From Candidatus Poribacteria bacterium (GTDB taxonomy: Bacteria; Poribacteria; WGA-4E; WGA-3G): a stretch of 64,000 bases of DNA. Numbering within the stretch: position 1 is the stretch's first letter; each line of letters begins with the position of its first letter. Positions 54,616 to 63,399 of this stretch are shown piece by piece. The DNA lies in contig JAPOZO010000072.1 of the NCBI GenBank assembly GCA_026706025.1, positions 1 to 64,000 of the forward strand, given 5' to 3'. The notes under the pieces were generated by a model that was not told the DNA's origin, made no database searches, and was given only the letters and a program-made list of their open reading frames with translations. The position numbers and the translations under genes are program-made.

Positions 54616-55029
54616 ATGAGCGAGAAAGCACATGTAATTGATTTTGGAAAACAGAACCCAATTGACCGAGGCACTGGCGTGAAAACCGTACCGTTAACGG
54701 GTAAATGGATCGATTCCACTTCGCTTACGAATGGTGTGACGATGTTTGAACCCGGCGCAGCGATCGCACGCCACTACCATAACTGTGATGAATCTGTCAC
54801 GATTCTTGAAGGCGAAGCTTCCTGTGAGGTTGATGGCGAAGTCTTTACAATGAAAGCCTACGACACGACATTCGTTCCCGCTGGCATCCCACACCGGTTT
54901 TGGAACGAAAGCAATGCCCCCATGAAAATTTTGTGGACTTACGCCTCTGTCAGCGTGACCCGTACCTTCACGGAAACGGGTGAAACAGTGGGACACTTGT
55001 CCGCTGGGGATCAAGCAGTCGTTACTTGA
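54616..55029 (+). CDS. Cupin-domain protein
   Basis: 137 residues from ATG 54616. One cupin: motif 1 in ARHYHNCDESVTILEGE (two His, Glu) and motif 2 in PAGIPHRFWN. This makes a small metal-binding barrel; functions of the family vary from sugar isomerases to dioxygenases and sensors. The substrate is unknown. The M20 gene follows at 21 bases with a shared strand. Confidence 0.85.
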   Translation: MSEKAHVIDFGKQNPIDRGTGVKTVPLTGKWIDSTSLTNGVTMFEPGAAIARHYHNCDESVTILEGEASCEVDGEVFTMKAYDTTFVPAGIPHRFWNESNAPMKILWTYASVSVTRTFTETGETVGHLSAGDQAVVT

Positions 55030-55050
55030 CAGCGACTGAGGAGATCTAAA

Positions 55051-56289
55051 ATGTCCGTACAAGCCTACATCAAGGACAATCAAGCCGCACTTTGTGCGTT
55101 GCTGCAGGAACTCGTCAGGATTCCTACTGTCAATCCGCCGGGCGAGAATTATGCCGAGATTGTTGGGCTGCTTGCGGCGAAATGCAAGGCACTGGGCATG
55201 CGAACCCGGATTGCCGAAGTCCCAAAACGGCGTGCTGGACAGGTTATCCCCAATGCCGATAGCCATCCACGGTTAAATCTCATCGCGCGTTGGGACGTAG
55301 GGGCAGAGAAGACGGTACATTTCAACGCACACTACGATGTGGTTCCCGTCGCAGGGGAGTGGCGTTTCGGCGATCCGTTTAGCGGTGAGATTGATGGCGA
55401 GTGGCTTTATGGGCGCGGTGCCGACGATATGAAGGACGCCATCGCTGCACTCCTGTTTGCAATTGAGGCTGTCCAAGAAACCGACACGGAACCGAAGTTC
55501 AACGTTGAATGCTCGTTCACCTGCGACGAAGAAACCGGTGGGGAGTTGGGGGCAGGGTATATCGTCGAGAAAGGCTTGGTTAATGCGGACTATGCTGTTA
55601 ACTGTGAGGGTGGTGCGGAGATGAACATCGGCAACGGGCATAACGGCGTACTCTGGTTAGAAATTGAAGTTAAGGGCAAAGCGGCGCACGGGGCACAGCC
55701 AGATAAGGGAATAAACGCCTTTGAGAAGGCTGCCGAACTCGTAACGGCACTCCAACGGGTTAAACGGAATTTGAAATCACCAGAGCGCGCATTTAAGCTT
55801 CCTGACGGTAGCGACCGCTATCCCACATTGAACATCGGTGGAACCTTTCTCGGAACCGACGGCGACAAAATCAACACTGTTCCAGCAAGCGTCACGTTCT
55901 CAATTGACCGACGAATTACCCCGAATGAAGAACTTGAATTTGCCGAACTCGAATTGCGGGAAGCGATTTCTGGCGCATGCCAATACTACCCCGATTTAGA
56001 GGCGGAAGCACGGGCAATCTTGCGCATCGAACCCTGTTTGACGGATACTGCTTCGCCGATAGCACAGGCGTTCGCCGACGCAGTGCGTATCGTCCGTTTC
56101 AATCAACCGAAATTTAAAGGCACTACCGGATTTACAGACTTGCACTATTTCGTCAATACAGGGTTGCCGGGAATCGGCTACGGACCGAGCGGGGAGGGTG
56201 GACATGCCATCAATGAGCGCGTACATATTCCCGATCTCGTGCGGACTTCCGCTATCTACGCAACCTTCATGACACGCGCAGAACTTTAA
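55051..56289 (+). CDS. M20 family metallopeptidase (ArgE/DapE-like)
   Basis: 412 residues. Metal ligands: HFNAHYDVVP (His, Asp), GRGADDMKD (Asp), CDEETGG (catalytic Glu), NCEGG (Glu), and a C-terminal histidine in GEGGHAINE. The dimerisation domain contains KGKAAHGAQP. Members hydrolyse N-acyl or dipeptide bonds, such as acetylornithine or succinyl-diaminopimelate. Specificity is not evident. GAGGAG stands 8 bases before the ATG. Confidence 0.9.
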   Translation: MSVQAYIKDNQAALCALLQELVRIPTVNPPGENYAEIVGLLAAKCKALGMRTRIAEVPKRRAGQVIPNADSHPRLNLIARWDVGAEKTVHFNAHYDVVPVAGEWRFGDPFSGEIDGEWLYGRGADDMKDAIAALLFAIEAVQETDTEPKFNVECSFTCDEETGGELGAGYIVEKGLVNADYAVNCEGGAEMNIGNGHNGVLWLEIEVKGKAAHGAQPDKGINAFEKAAELVTALQRVKRNLKSPERAFKLPDGSDRYPTLNIGGTFLGTDGDKINTVPASVTFSIDRRITPNEELEFAELELREAISGACQYYPDLEAEARAILRIEPCLTDTASPIAQAFADAVRIVRFNQPKFKGTTGFTDLHYFVNTGLPGIGYGPSGEGGHAINERVHIPDLVRTSAIYATFMTRAEL

Positions 56290-56365
56290 AATACACTAAA
56301 ATACACTGTAGCGCGAGGTCTCCGTGCCTCAGCGCATTTAATAAAAAATAAAAGAGGTTAATATA

Positions 56366-58462
56366 ATGCAAAACCGAAGACCTGCCCCGTTCAATGTTGT
56401 GCCAGGGGACACTATAGGAACAACATGGGCATTGCCGGAAGGCGCAATCGCCCGATTTGGAAAAGGGGAAGTAAATCACGGTAATGTTAAAGTATCTCCT
56501 GATAGCACATATTTTGCTGTCGGGACTGGCATGGGACTCTGGTGGTATGATGTACCCTCAATGTCCCCGGTCTCATTGTGGGAAACGAACAGAGGAATGG
56601 TTAATTCCATCGATTTTTCCGATGATGGCAAATGGATTATCATTACTTCAGATGGCATCATTAAAATACTGGATGTTCAAAGCAGAGAATGCGTCACGCA
56701 GATAGAAGGACACAATGCTGATGCAAGACTTGCCTGCTCCTCAAACGGTAAATGGATTGCTATTGCTGCTTCAAATGGCGTTGTTAAAGTATTGGATGTT
56801 CATAGCGGCGCGTGCATTGCAGAGATGGATCGAGGGGCGCACGAAGTCCAACTCAATGATATTTCCGAACTCAAATTTTCGCCGGATGGTGAATGCCTCG
56901 CTGCTCGGGCAGACAACCCTAAAGTTTCGCGCGACGGACGGGTTCTGAATCCGGACAGAGAAGGTCATCAAACTTACGTATGGCATCCAGAGACAGGTGA
57001 GGCAATTGTCAAGTTTGCGGGTAGAAATTTTGCCTTTTCTCCTGACAGTCGCCTGCTGGCAGGTGCGGCTGCTGATGAGACTTTGGATGATACCGATCGC
57101 GTTGATCGCTGTGTTTCAGTATGGGATGTAACAACCGGTGAACGCATCTCTCATTTCTCAGGACATAGCGATGGGGTGGATGTTGTAACTTTTTCGCCGT
57201 GTGGCGAATTTCTTTTGTCAAGCAGTAGAGATAATAGCCTGCGCGTGTGGGATATTGCCAACGGTGTGCAAACGGAGGTTTATAACGAGTTTGGAAGAGC
57301 CTGGAAGCAACCGTTCTATTCACCGGAAGGCACGCTATTCACTGCTGTGTTCGGCGGCAGCGGCGCAACCCAGACCATTGAAATATGGAACGTTGAACCT
57401 CGTGAAAAACTACAAGTGCTTGAATTTTCGGTAGGGAGCATTGGTGCGGAATGGTTTTTTAAATGTCCACAACTGGCTATCGCTTATGCCCTATCTAATA
57501 AACGATCAGATGGCAAGACGCAAACATTCCCGACACTTGATGAGCCTAATTTTCCCTGGCCCGACCCGAAAGTCGTATGGCTGGACAATCAAACCCTCGC
57601 GAGTAAGCGGCTTGGGAGGGGTATCGCTGGGGTCGGTATCGCATTATGGGACGTTGAAAGTAAACGGATACAAGAGACGTTAGTTGAAGATAAATTTATC
57701 CATTCTTTTACTGTCTTACCTTGTGGAGACGTTTTAGGAACCGACCTCAAGAGAGTCCCCAAGGTCTGGAATACCAGCAAACCCGACAAACCTATTGCTG
57801 AATTCACAGCATCTACGAAACCTCCAGATTGGGCGCGGCACGAAGTGTTTGCTCCCACGGGCAATCAGATCGCAACGGGGAGCAGAGAAGGCACACTCTA
57901 TGTATGGAGTTTCCAGCACCCAGAGGAACCAACATTGCTTACCGGACATACCGGGCACATCCGGGCATTAGCATTTTCACCAGATGGGAGACAACTGGCA
58001 AGTGGGTCAGATGACGAGACTGCCCGTCTGTGGGATGTTAAATCAGGTGAAGAAATTGCCACACTGCCTCTGGACGCACCTCACACAATTATGGGAATCG
58101 CGTTCTCACCGTGTGGTAAGATAATTGCTGGCGGAATGGACAACGAAATCCGCTTCTGGTGTGCTGAGCAATTAACAACGTTACGCACAATCCGGCAACC
58201 TGAAAACAATCACCGAACGTATGCCCTTGCCTTTTCGCCTTGTGGAAAATATCTCGCCTCCGGCACTTGGTGGCAGAAAGGGATGGAGAAGATGGCAATC
58301 CGATTATGGGAAGTTGCCACCGGTGAGAATATTCATACCTTCTGGGGACATACATCAGACGTACAATCCTTGGCATTTTCACCCAATGGCACGCTACTGG
58401 CAAGTGGCGGTTTTGATGGCACAATCCTGCTGTGGGATGTCAAATCCTTTATAGACGTTTAA
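56366..58462 (+). CDS. WD40 repeat beta-propeller protein
   Basis: 698 residues with about a dozen WD-type repeats in two groups. Clear ones are GHSDGVDVVTFSPCGEFLLSSSRD, GHTGHIRALAFSPDGRQLAS and GHTSDVQSLAFSPNGTLLAS, each closing in LWD-like ends. No signal peptide or kinase, protease or NACHT domain is visible, so it is a free cytoplasmic scaffold. AGAGG stands 9 bases before the ATG. It is followed by the AAA ATPase gene after a gap with its own promoter; a functional tie is possible but not shown. Confidence 0.9.
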   Translation: MQNRRPAPFNVVPGDTIGTTWALPEGAIARFGKGEVNHGNVKVSPDSTYFAVGTGMGLWWYDVPSMSPVSLWETNRGMVNSIDFSDDGKWIIITSDGIIKILDVQSRECVTQIEGHNADARLACSSNGKWIAIAASNGVVKVLDVHSGACIAEMDRGAHEVQLNDISELKFSPDGECLAARADNPKVSRDGRVLNPDREGHQTYVWHPETGEAIVKFAGRNFAFSPDSRLLAGAAADETLDDTDRVDRCVSVWDVTTGERISHFSGHSDGVDVVTFSPCGEFLLSSSRDNSLRVWDIANGVQTEVYNEFGRAWKQPFYSPEGTLFTAVFGGSGATQTIEIWNVEPREKLQVLEFSVGSIGAEWFFKCPQLAIAYALSNKRSDGKTQTFPTLDEPNFPWPDPKVVWLDNQTLASKRLGRGIAGVGIALWDVESKRIQETLVEDKFIHSFTVLPCGDVLGTDLKRVPKVWNTSKPDKPIAEFTASTKPPDWARHEVFAPTGNQIATGSREGTLYVWSFQHPEEPTLLTGHTGHIRALAFSPDGRQLASGSDDETARLWDVKSGEEIATLPLDAPHTIMGIAFSPCGKIIAGGMDNEIRFWCAEQLTTLRTIRQPENNHRTYALAFSPCGKYLASGTWWQKGMEKMAIRLWEVATGENIHTFWGHTSDVQSLAFSPNGTLLASGGFDGTILLWDVKSFIDV

Positions 58463-58500
58463 ATAAAGTTTCATTAGGCGTTATTTTCTTGTTATCCTAC

Positions 58501-58562
58501 CTGTCTAAGGATAGACAGACCGTCCGCTTTGGTTTGATTCCGTGCCTTGGGTATGTTATCAT
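58501..58562 (+). promoter_or_regulatory. Promoter and hairpin before the ATPase-DUF4276 operon
   Basis: CTGTCTA-AGGA-TAGACAG (58501-58518) is a perfect inverted repeat. TTGATT (58534-58539) and TATCAT (58557-58562) have a 17-base spacer and TG one base before the -10. The ATG at 58609 is 47 bases downstream. The palindrome may be an operator or the end of the WD40 transcript. Confidence 0.5.
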
Positions 58563-58608
58563 TTTCATATCGCATTTACAGAAAATCTATTTGGGGAAAC
58601 TTACTGTT

Positions 58609-59760
58609 ATGATTATCAATCGGCTTATCGCAAAGAACTGGCGGAATTTTCAAGGAATTAATGTTCCGCTTAGAGAGCGGCAGTTTATCGTCGGTCCGAA
58701 TGCTTCTGGCAAATCCAATCTGCTGGACATCTTTCGCTTTCTCCGCGATATCGCCAAAGCCGAAGGTGGCGGACTTCAAAAAGCAATCAGTGACCGAGGT
58801 GGTGTCTCCAAAATTCGGTGCCTGTCCGCGACACAGGATGTAGAGGTTTCCATTGAAATTCATATCGCCGACACGCCAGATGCTCCTGCAACATGGCGAT
58901 ATGGTGTAGGATTTCGCCAGGAACCGCGTGGGCTTCGCCAGACCTATCTCACATACGAACGCGTCTGGAGAGAGGGGGAACTCCTCCTTAATAGACCCGA
59001 TGCGGAGGACAACGAGGATCCAGATCGTCTTACGCAGACCGCGCTTGAACAGATCGCTGCGAATGCGAAGTTTCGAGAGATTGGAGGATTTCTTCGGAAT
59101 GTCACCTATCTCCATCTGGTACCGCAACTCATTCGTTTCGCTGATTCGATACAAGGTAAAATTATTGAAGACGACCCTTTTGGTCAGGCTTTCCTTGAAA
59201 GAGTCGCGAGTGTGCATCCGAGCACCCGCCGCGCTCGTCTCAAAAGGATTGAACGTACCCTCAAAATCGCTGTCCCGCAGTTTGAAAAATTAGAATTTAT
59301 TCGCGACAAAATAGGACGACCGCATTTACGAGCGCGTTATTCCCACTGGTACCCAACCGAGGAAGGGCATTGCGAAGACCAATTTTCGGACGGAGTGCTT
59401 CGGCTGATTGGACTCCTATGGTCTCTGCTTGAAACCGACTCAATAATATTATTAGAAGAACCAGAACTCTCCTTAAACATGGGCATTGTTTCTAAACTCG
59501 CGCCTTCTATTTCTCGCCTACAAAGAAACCGAGGATCTCAAGTATTGGTTAGTACACAAAGTGATACATTCCTTATAGAACCTGGTATTGATGGTAGGGA
59601 GGTGCTTTTACTAACACCTACAAAGGAAGGGACACTGGTCAGGGTTTCGTCCCATACAGATGATGTCCGCATTCTCCTTGAAAATGGGTTTACTGTAGGC
59701 GAAGTTGTACTCCCGCAAACCCACCCAAAGCATATTGGAGGGTTGGTTTTACCAGAATGA
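58609..59760 (+). CDS. AAA family ATPase (AAA_21/OLD-like)
   Basis: 383 residues from ATG 58609. Walker A GPNASGKSN near 34-42, a long insertion between, QFSDGVLRLIGLLWSLLE as ABC-type signature, and Walker B IILLEEPELSL near 288-298; H-loop replaced by QVLVSTQSDTFL. This is the SMC/ABC-like family of OLD, RloC and AbiEii-partner type ATPases. Its stop overlaps the start of the DUF4276 gene (ATGA). ATPase plus TOPRIM-like protein pairs often act in phage defence, e.g. PARIS; here the partner has a different domain. Confidence 0.88.
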   Translation: MIINRLIAKNWRNFQGINVPLRERQFIVGPNASGKSNLLDIFRFLRDIAKAEGGGLQKAISDRGGVSKIRCLSATQDVEVSIEIHIADTPDAPATWRYGVGFRQEPRGLRQTYLTYERVWREGELLLNRPDAEDNEDPDRLTQTALEQIAANAKFREIGGFLRNVTYLHLVPQLIRFADSIQGKIIEDDPFGQAFLERVASVHPSTRRARLKRIERTLKIAVPQFEKLEFIRDKIGRPHLRARYSHWYPTEEGHCEDQFSDGVLRLIGLLWSLLETDSIILLEEPELSLNMGIVSKLAPSISRLQRNRGSQVLVSTQSDTFLIEPGIDGREVLLLTPTKEGTLVRVSSHTDDVRILLENGFTVGEVVLPQTHPKHIGGLVLPE

Positions 59761-60368
59761 GCATAACCAACATAATCCTGGCAGTTGAGGATGAACTTAG
59801 TGAATCAATTTCAACGCAAATTCTTGGGCATTTTGACATTGAAATCTGGTACACAATTCGAGGTAAGGGAAATGTTTCTCTTCGACAAAAAGCACCCGAA
59901 CTCAATAGATCCGCTAATGGGGCATCCATTTTTTTGTTGACAGATTTAGACTCGCCCAAGGAGTGTCCACCAGGACTTATCCGCTCATGGATCAGAGGTG
60001 CTCTTAATCCCAGTTTTCTCTTTCGTGTGGCAGTTATGGAGGTTGAATCTTGGGTGATGGCGGATCGGATGGGATTTGCGGACTTTCTATCTGTCCCCTC
60101 GCATCGAATCCCATCGCCGACAGACAACATCTTGAATCCCAAAGAGTTTCTTTTAGCACTTGCCCGGAGAAGTAAAAAGAAGGCTGTCCGTGAAGCATTG
60201 GTGCCGGCACAAGGCGCAACACTCAGCGTAGGCAATCAATATAACACACTTTTGAGTGAATTCGTCCAAGAGCACTGGAATTTAGAACGCGCCGCCTCGG
60301 TGTCGCCAAGTCTAAAACGAACATTAGACCGACTCGCACAAGGCAAGAATATGAGTACTGACCAGTGA
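59757..60368 (+). CDS. DUF4276-like, TOPRIM-related protein
   Basis: 203 residues. IILAVEDELSESI gives the first acidic residue of a TOPRIM-like fold, LLTDLDS the DxD, and AVMEVESWVMADR matches the family signature ExExWxxAD of DUF4276. The C-terminus is helical and basic. DUF4276 genes are usually next to AAA_21 ATPase genes, as here, and translation is coupled by ATGA. The biochemical role is not established; a nuclease is possible. The stop overlaps the next start (GTGA). Confidence 0.72.
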   Translation: MSITNIILAVEDELSESISTQILGHFDIEIWYTIRGKGNVSLRQKAPELNRSANGASIFLLTDLDSPKECPPGLIRSWIRGALNPSFLFRVAVMEVESWVMADRMGFADFLSVPSHRIPSPTDNILNPKEFLLALARRSKKKAVREALVPAQGATLSVGNQYNTLLSEFVQEHWNLERAASVSPSLKRTLDRLAQGKNMSTDQ

Positions 60369-60670
60369 ACAAAAAATTTCAACGCCACATTGAAGATTTC
60401 ACCTGCGCCCAGTGTGGCACCTCCGTCAAAGGAGACGGCTACACCAACCACTGTCCAGAATGTCTCTGGAGCCAGCATGTTGACGTGAATCCCGGCGACC
60501 GGTCCGCGTCCTGTCGTGGGTTGATGAAACCGGTAGCGTTTACTGTAAAGCACGGCAATTACATCCTGACACATCGCTGTACGACTTGCGGCATAAAGAA
60601 AAACAACAAGACCTCAAAAAATGATAACTTTGAAGCCATCCTTAGTCTACAAGGAGAATTAAATGTCTAA
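60365..60670 (+). CDS. RNHCP-domain zinc-binding protein
   Basis: 101 residues with a GTG start at 60365 that overlaps the previous stop. CAQCGTSV, the family name motif around TNHCPECLWSQHVD, PGDR, and CTTCG give a zinc ribbon with up to six cysteines. RNHCP is a small domain of unknown function. It overlaps the OmpA-family gene by 8 bases. Confidence 0.85.
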   Translation: MNKKFQRHIEDFTCAQCGTSVKGDGYTNHCPECLWSQHVDVNPGDRSASCRGLMKPVAFTVKHGNYILTHRCTTCGIKKNNKTSKNDNFEAILSLQGELNV

Positions 60671-61565
60671 AAAAGGAATTCTCGCAGTTATAGCTATTGG
60701 TATTGCTGCTGTTGCTGCCATCGTTCTGGCGGTACTACTCCATTTAGTTTCGAGTAATTTTGAACAGACGCAAGCTGAATTGGCTACGACCAAAGCCACA
60801 TTGCAAGAAACTGAAACCGCCAAAACCGATCTGGAAAAGAAGTTAGCTGAAACGCAAGCCACGCTGGAGAAAACGCGTTCAGAATTGAGTCAAACGCAAG
60901 AGATATTACAAAATGCAAGCGAAGCCGCTCGGAAAATCGCAGCGGAACGGAACGCGCTCCAGCAGGACAAAAGCGCGCTTGAAAGTGAAAAAGAGAGTCT
61001 CCGCACAAAACTCACTGAGATTGAATCTGAATTACAGAGGATTCGGGAGCAATCGCAACGTTCAATTACCGCTATCCAAGATCGGTTTAAAGATACAGTG
61101 GGTGCTGTGTTGGATGAGGCAGGACGGTTGACACTTGATGTTAAAGGAAAAATTCTGTTTGAAACAGGCAGTGCGATTCTGAGTGCCGAAGGAAAAGAAC
61201 TTCTGGACGCGATTGCGGAAGAAGTGTTGCTAAACGTAGACTATTCAAATTACGCGATTCGGATTGAGGGACATACAGATAATACACCTATCGGCGGCTC
61301 AGCACTGCGGAATTGGAATCTTTCCACCGAACGCGCAATCGCAGCAGTGAAGTACTTGCAAGAACACGCCAACGTTAGTGCAGAACGTTTGGCTGCAACT
61401 GGATATGCCTTCTATCAACCCATAGATACCGCCGAAACGCCGGAGGCGAAAGCCAAAAATCGGAGGATCGAAATTATACTCGTGCCACCGCAAGATTTTT
61501 TGTCCGAACTCCTAACATCGCTCCAAAATGTAATGGCATCTATTGAGATGAAGGCATCGCAGTAG
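60663..61565 (+). CDS. OmpA-family protein with N-terminal membrane anchor and coiled coil
   Basis: 300 residues. A transmembrane segment (ILAVIAIGIAAVAAIVLAVL) near 5-27 is followed by a long coiled coil (about 30-145, Glu/Thr/Lys rich). Then comes the OmpA-like peptidoglycan-binding domain: FETGSAILSAEGKELLD, IRIEGHTDNTPIG, NWNLSTERAIAAVKYL, ATGYAFYQPIDT and NRRIEIIL. MotB-like layout but no plug sequence or MotA gene. AGGAG stands 6 bases before the ATG. Its overlap with the RNHCP gene makes it the fourth gene of the coupled set. Confidence 0.9.
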   Translation: MSKKGILAVIAIGIAAVAAIVLAVLLHLVSSNFEQTQAELATTKATLQETETAKTDLEKKLAETQATLEKTRSELSQTQEILQNASEAARKIAAERNALQQDKSALESEKESLRTKLTEIESELQRIREQSQRSITAIQDRFKDTVGAVLDEAGRLTLDVKGKILFETGSAILSAEGKELLDAIAEEVLLNVDYSNYAIRIEGHTDNTPIGGSALRNWNLSTERAIAAVKYLQEHANVSAERLAATGYAFYQPIDTAETPEAKAKNRRIEIILVPPQDFLSELLTSLQNVMASIEMKASQ

Positions 61566-61575
61566 CGTTACCCAT

Positions 61576-62418
61576 CTACTTCTTTTTTGCCCTCGCGCGT
61601 TTTGCTTCCACCGCAAGTTCTGTCGCGCGTGTGATGAGTCGTCTCGTTTCATCAATCTGCTCAAGTATCTGCGCATTCGTCCACGAAACAGAGGCGAGGT
61701 AACGCAACTCGTCTGGGTTGTTCAAGGTTTCAGCACCGAGTGCAACCTGAAGTCCGCTCGATGCTAAGTATCGCACACCTAAGTTCATACCCGCACCATC
61801 GAATTCCAAACTTGTCGTAATGTCGCCCCTCGCGAAAGCCGGTCGGAACGCCTTGCTCAGTCCAACAAACACGCCTATAGGTTGTTCTTCAGACGCAAAC
61901 CGCTGCGTGCCAATTCCGATGTGCCCAGAAAATCGATGTATCCGCGGCAAGTTAAAAGTTTTACTGACAGCAAGAAAAGCGGAAGGCGTTTCACCAACTT
62001 CTGCTTCCGAATCCGATGCGAAAATCTTGTTGCCGAGCCTCTCTACACCGATTGCCACACTCGGAATTACCCCTGCCTCTGGCTCTTCTAAGAGTTGGAA
62101 CTTCAAACTCGCGGTCCGATCAGAAGAGGATTCTGAACCGTGTTCTTCCCATAACTGTGTCAGTCCGATTTCAACTCGGTCAAACAACCCAAAGTTGAGA
62201 CGAATCGCAACGGCATCACCAAGGCTTGTCGTAGAACGGTCCATCATCCGTTGCTGGAAACCGAGATACGTACCTGCCTCGAACACGCCGTGTTTCAGGA
62301 CCCGACCCGTTGGAATATCCACCAACCCACTCCCCGTAAACACTTCACTCCTAACGGGGTTAGAGACCGTGAGGGAGGCAAATACAAGTAAGAAAAGCAC
62401 GATCGTGTGTCGAAGCAT
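61576..62418 (-). CDS. Outer-membrane beta-barrel-like protein
   Basis: 280 residues. Signal peptide (MLRHTIVLFLLVFASLTVSNPVRS). The mature part has alternating hydrophobic strands ending in aromatic residues, with TGSGLVDIPTGRVLKHGVFEAG near the start, as in YjbH/PorV-like barrels. The C-terminus is a helical, basic tail (ITRATELAVEAKRARAKKK). Its role is unknown. It follows rpiA by 5 bases; probably one operon. It converges with the OmpA-family gene with only 10 bases between the stops. Confidence 0.75.
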   Translation of the reverse strand: MLRHTIVLFLLVFASLTVSNPVRSEVFTGSGLVDIPTGRVLKHGVFEAGTYLGFQQRMMDRSTTSLGDAVAIRLNFGLFDRVEIGLTQLWEEHGSESSSDRTASLKFQLLEEPEAGVIPSVAIGVERLGNKIFASDSEAEVGETPSAFLAVSKTFNLPRIHRFSGHIGIGTQRFASEEQPIGVFVGLSKAFRPAFARGDITTSLEFDGAGMNLGVRYLASSGLQVALGAETLNNPDELRYLASVSWTNAQILEQIDETRRLITRATELAVEAKRARAKKK

Positions 62419-62423
62419 TGATG

Positions 62424-63113
62424 CTACTCCATATACTCGATAGCAGAAGACGTGCCGATGATGATTTTGTCAGCACGATTCACAAAAATCCCGTTCTCTA
62501 CCACACCCGGAATGTTGTTTAGCTGCATCTCTACCTCTTCGGGTGCGGGGATACCATCAAAGTGGCAGTCGAGGATATAGTTGCCGTTGTCGGTGATGAG
62601 TGGCGATGCGTCTCCGCCTTGTGAGGTGTTCTGTCGTAATGTTGATTCCCCACAAATCCGATTAACAGCGGTTTGGGTGGCTTCCCATCCGAACCGTACG
62701 ATTTCCACAGGGAGTGGGAATGTCGTGCCGAGGACACGTGATAGCTTGCTTTCGTCAACGACAATTAATATCTCTTTAGAAGCGTTAGCGATGATCTTCT
62801 CTCTAACGAGCGCGGCACCACCACCTTTAATCAGATTAAGATGGGCATCTACCTCATCGGCACCGTCAATAGTTAGGTCAATGGTAGAGTGTGTCGCGAG
62901 CGTTGTCAGCGGTATCTTTTGTGCTGACGCGATTTTCTCAGTGCCCTCGGAGGTAGGGATGCCAATAATATCAAGTCCTTCACTCACCATCGCGCCGAGT
63001 TTCAAGAGCGCGTAATAGACGGTGGACCCTGTCCCCAACCCTACAATCATACCGGATCGGACGCTCTCTGTCGCTTTTTCTGCAGCAATTTTTTTCAGGT
63101 TTTCAGTGTTCAT
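62424..63113 (-). CDS. rpiA: Ribose-5-phosphate isomerase A
   Basis: 229 residues from ATG 63113; E. coli RpiA has 219. The family motifs are present: GLGTGSTVYYAL, DLTIDGADEVD, LIKGGGAALVREKI and VVDESKL. It interconverts ribose-5-phosphate and ribulose-5-phosphate in the pentose phosphate pathway. A possible earlier start at 63152 would add 13 residues from the repeat-derived spacer and is unlikely. Confidence 0.94.
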   Translation of the reverse strand: MNTENLKKIAAEKATESVRSGMIVGLGTGSTVYYALLKLGAMVSEGLDIIGIPTSEGTEKIASAQKIPLTTLATHSTIDLTIDGADEVDAHLNLIKGGGAALVREKIIANASKEILIVVDESKLSRVLGTTFPLPVEIVRFGWEATQTAVNRICGESTLRQNTSQGGDASPLITDNGNYILDCHFDGIPAPEEVEMQLNNIPGVVENGIFVNRADKIIIGTSSAIEYME

Positions 63114-63159
63114 GATGCATATAAGTTTACCAGAAGATCGCCTTGAAATCAAGTTTTTA

Positions 63160-63352
63160 ATAGTTATCGGTTATCAGTTTGCCTCGCAGTGCGAGTTAAG
63201 AGATTTCCGATCCTCCAATGTCTCTTTGTAACCGTCGTTATCTATAATGGATAACGACCATGACAAGCAGATTTTAGAGAATCAAAAACCAGACTGATAA
63301 CTGACAACTGATAACTGACGACTATTCTTCTGATAACTGACAGCTATCCCTC
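63160..63352. repeat. Heptad-repeat region upstream of rpiA
   Basis: TAGTTATCGGTTATCAGTTT opens the region on the left; ACTGATAACTGACAACTGAT continues with AACTGACGACTA on the right, the inverse type, and CTGATAACTGACAGCTAT follows. The middle has a GTTATC-TATAATG-GATAAC hairpin (about 63238-63256). The whole 286-base gap (63114-63399) contains no supported gene; it separates the divergent rpiA and AstE/AspA-like genes. Confidence 0.6.
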
Positions 63353-63399
63353 TCATAAAACATTTGATTCTTTTTACCCGTTGTGCTAAAATACCCATC

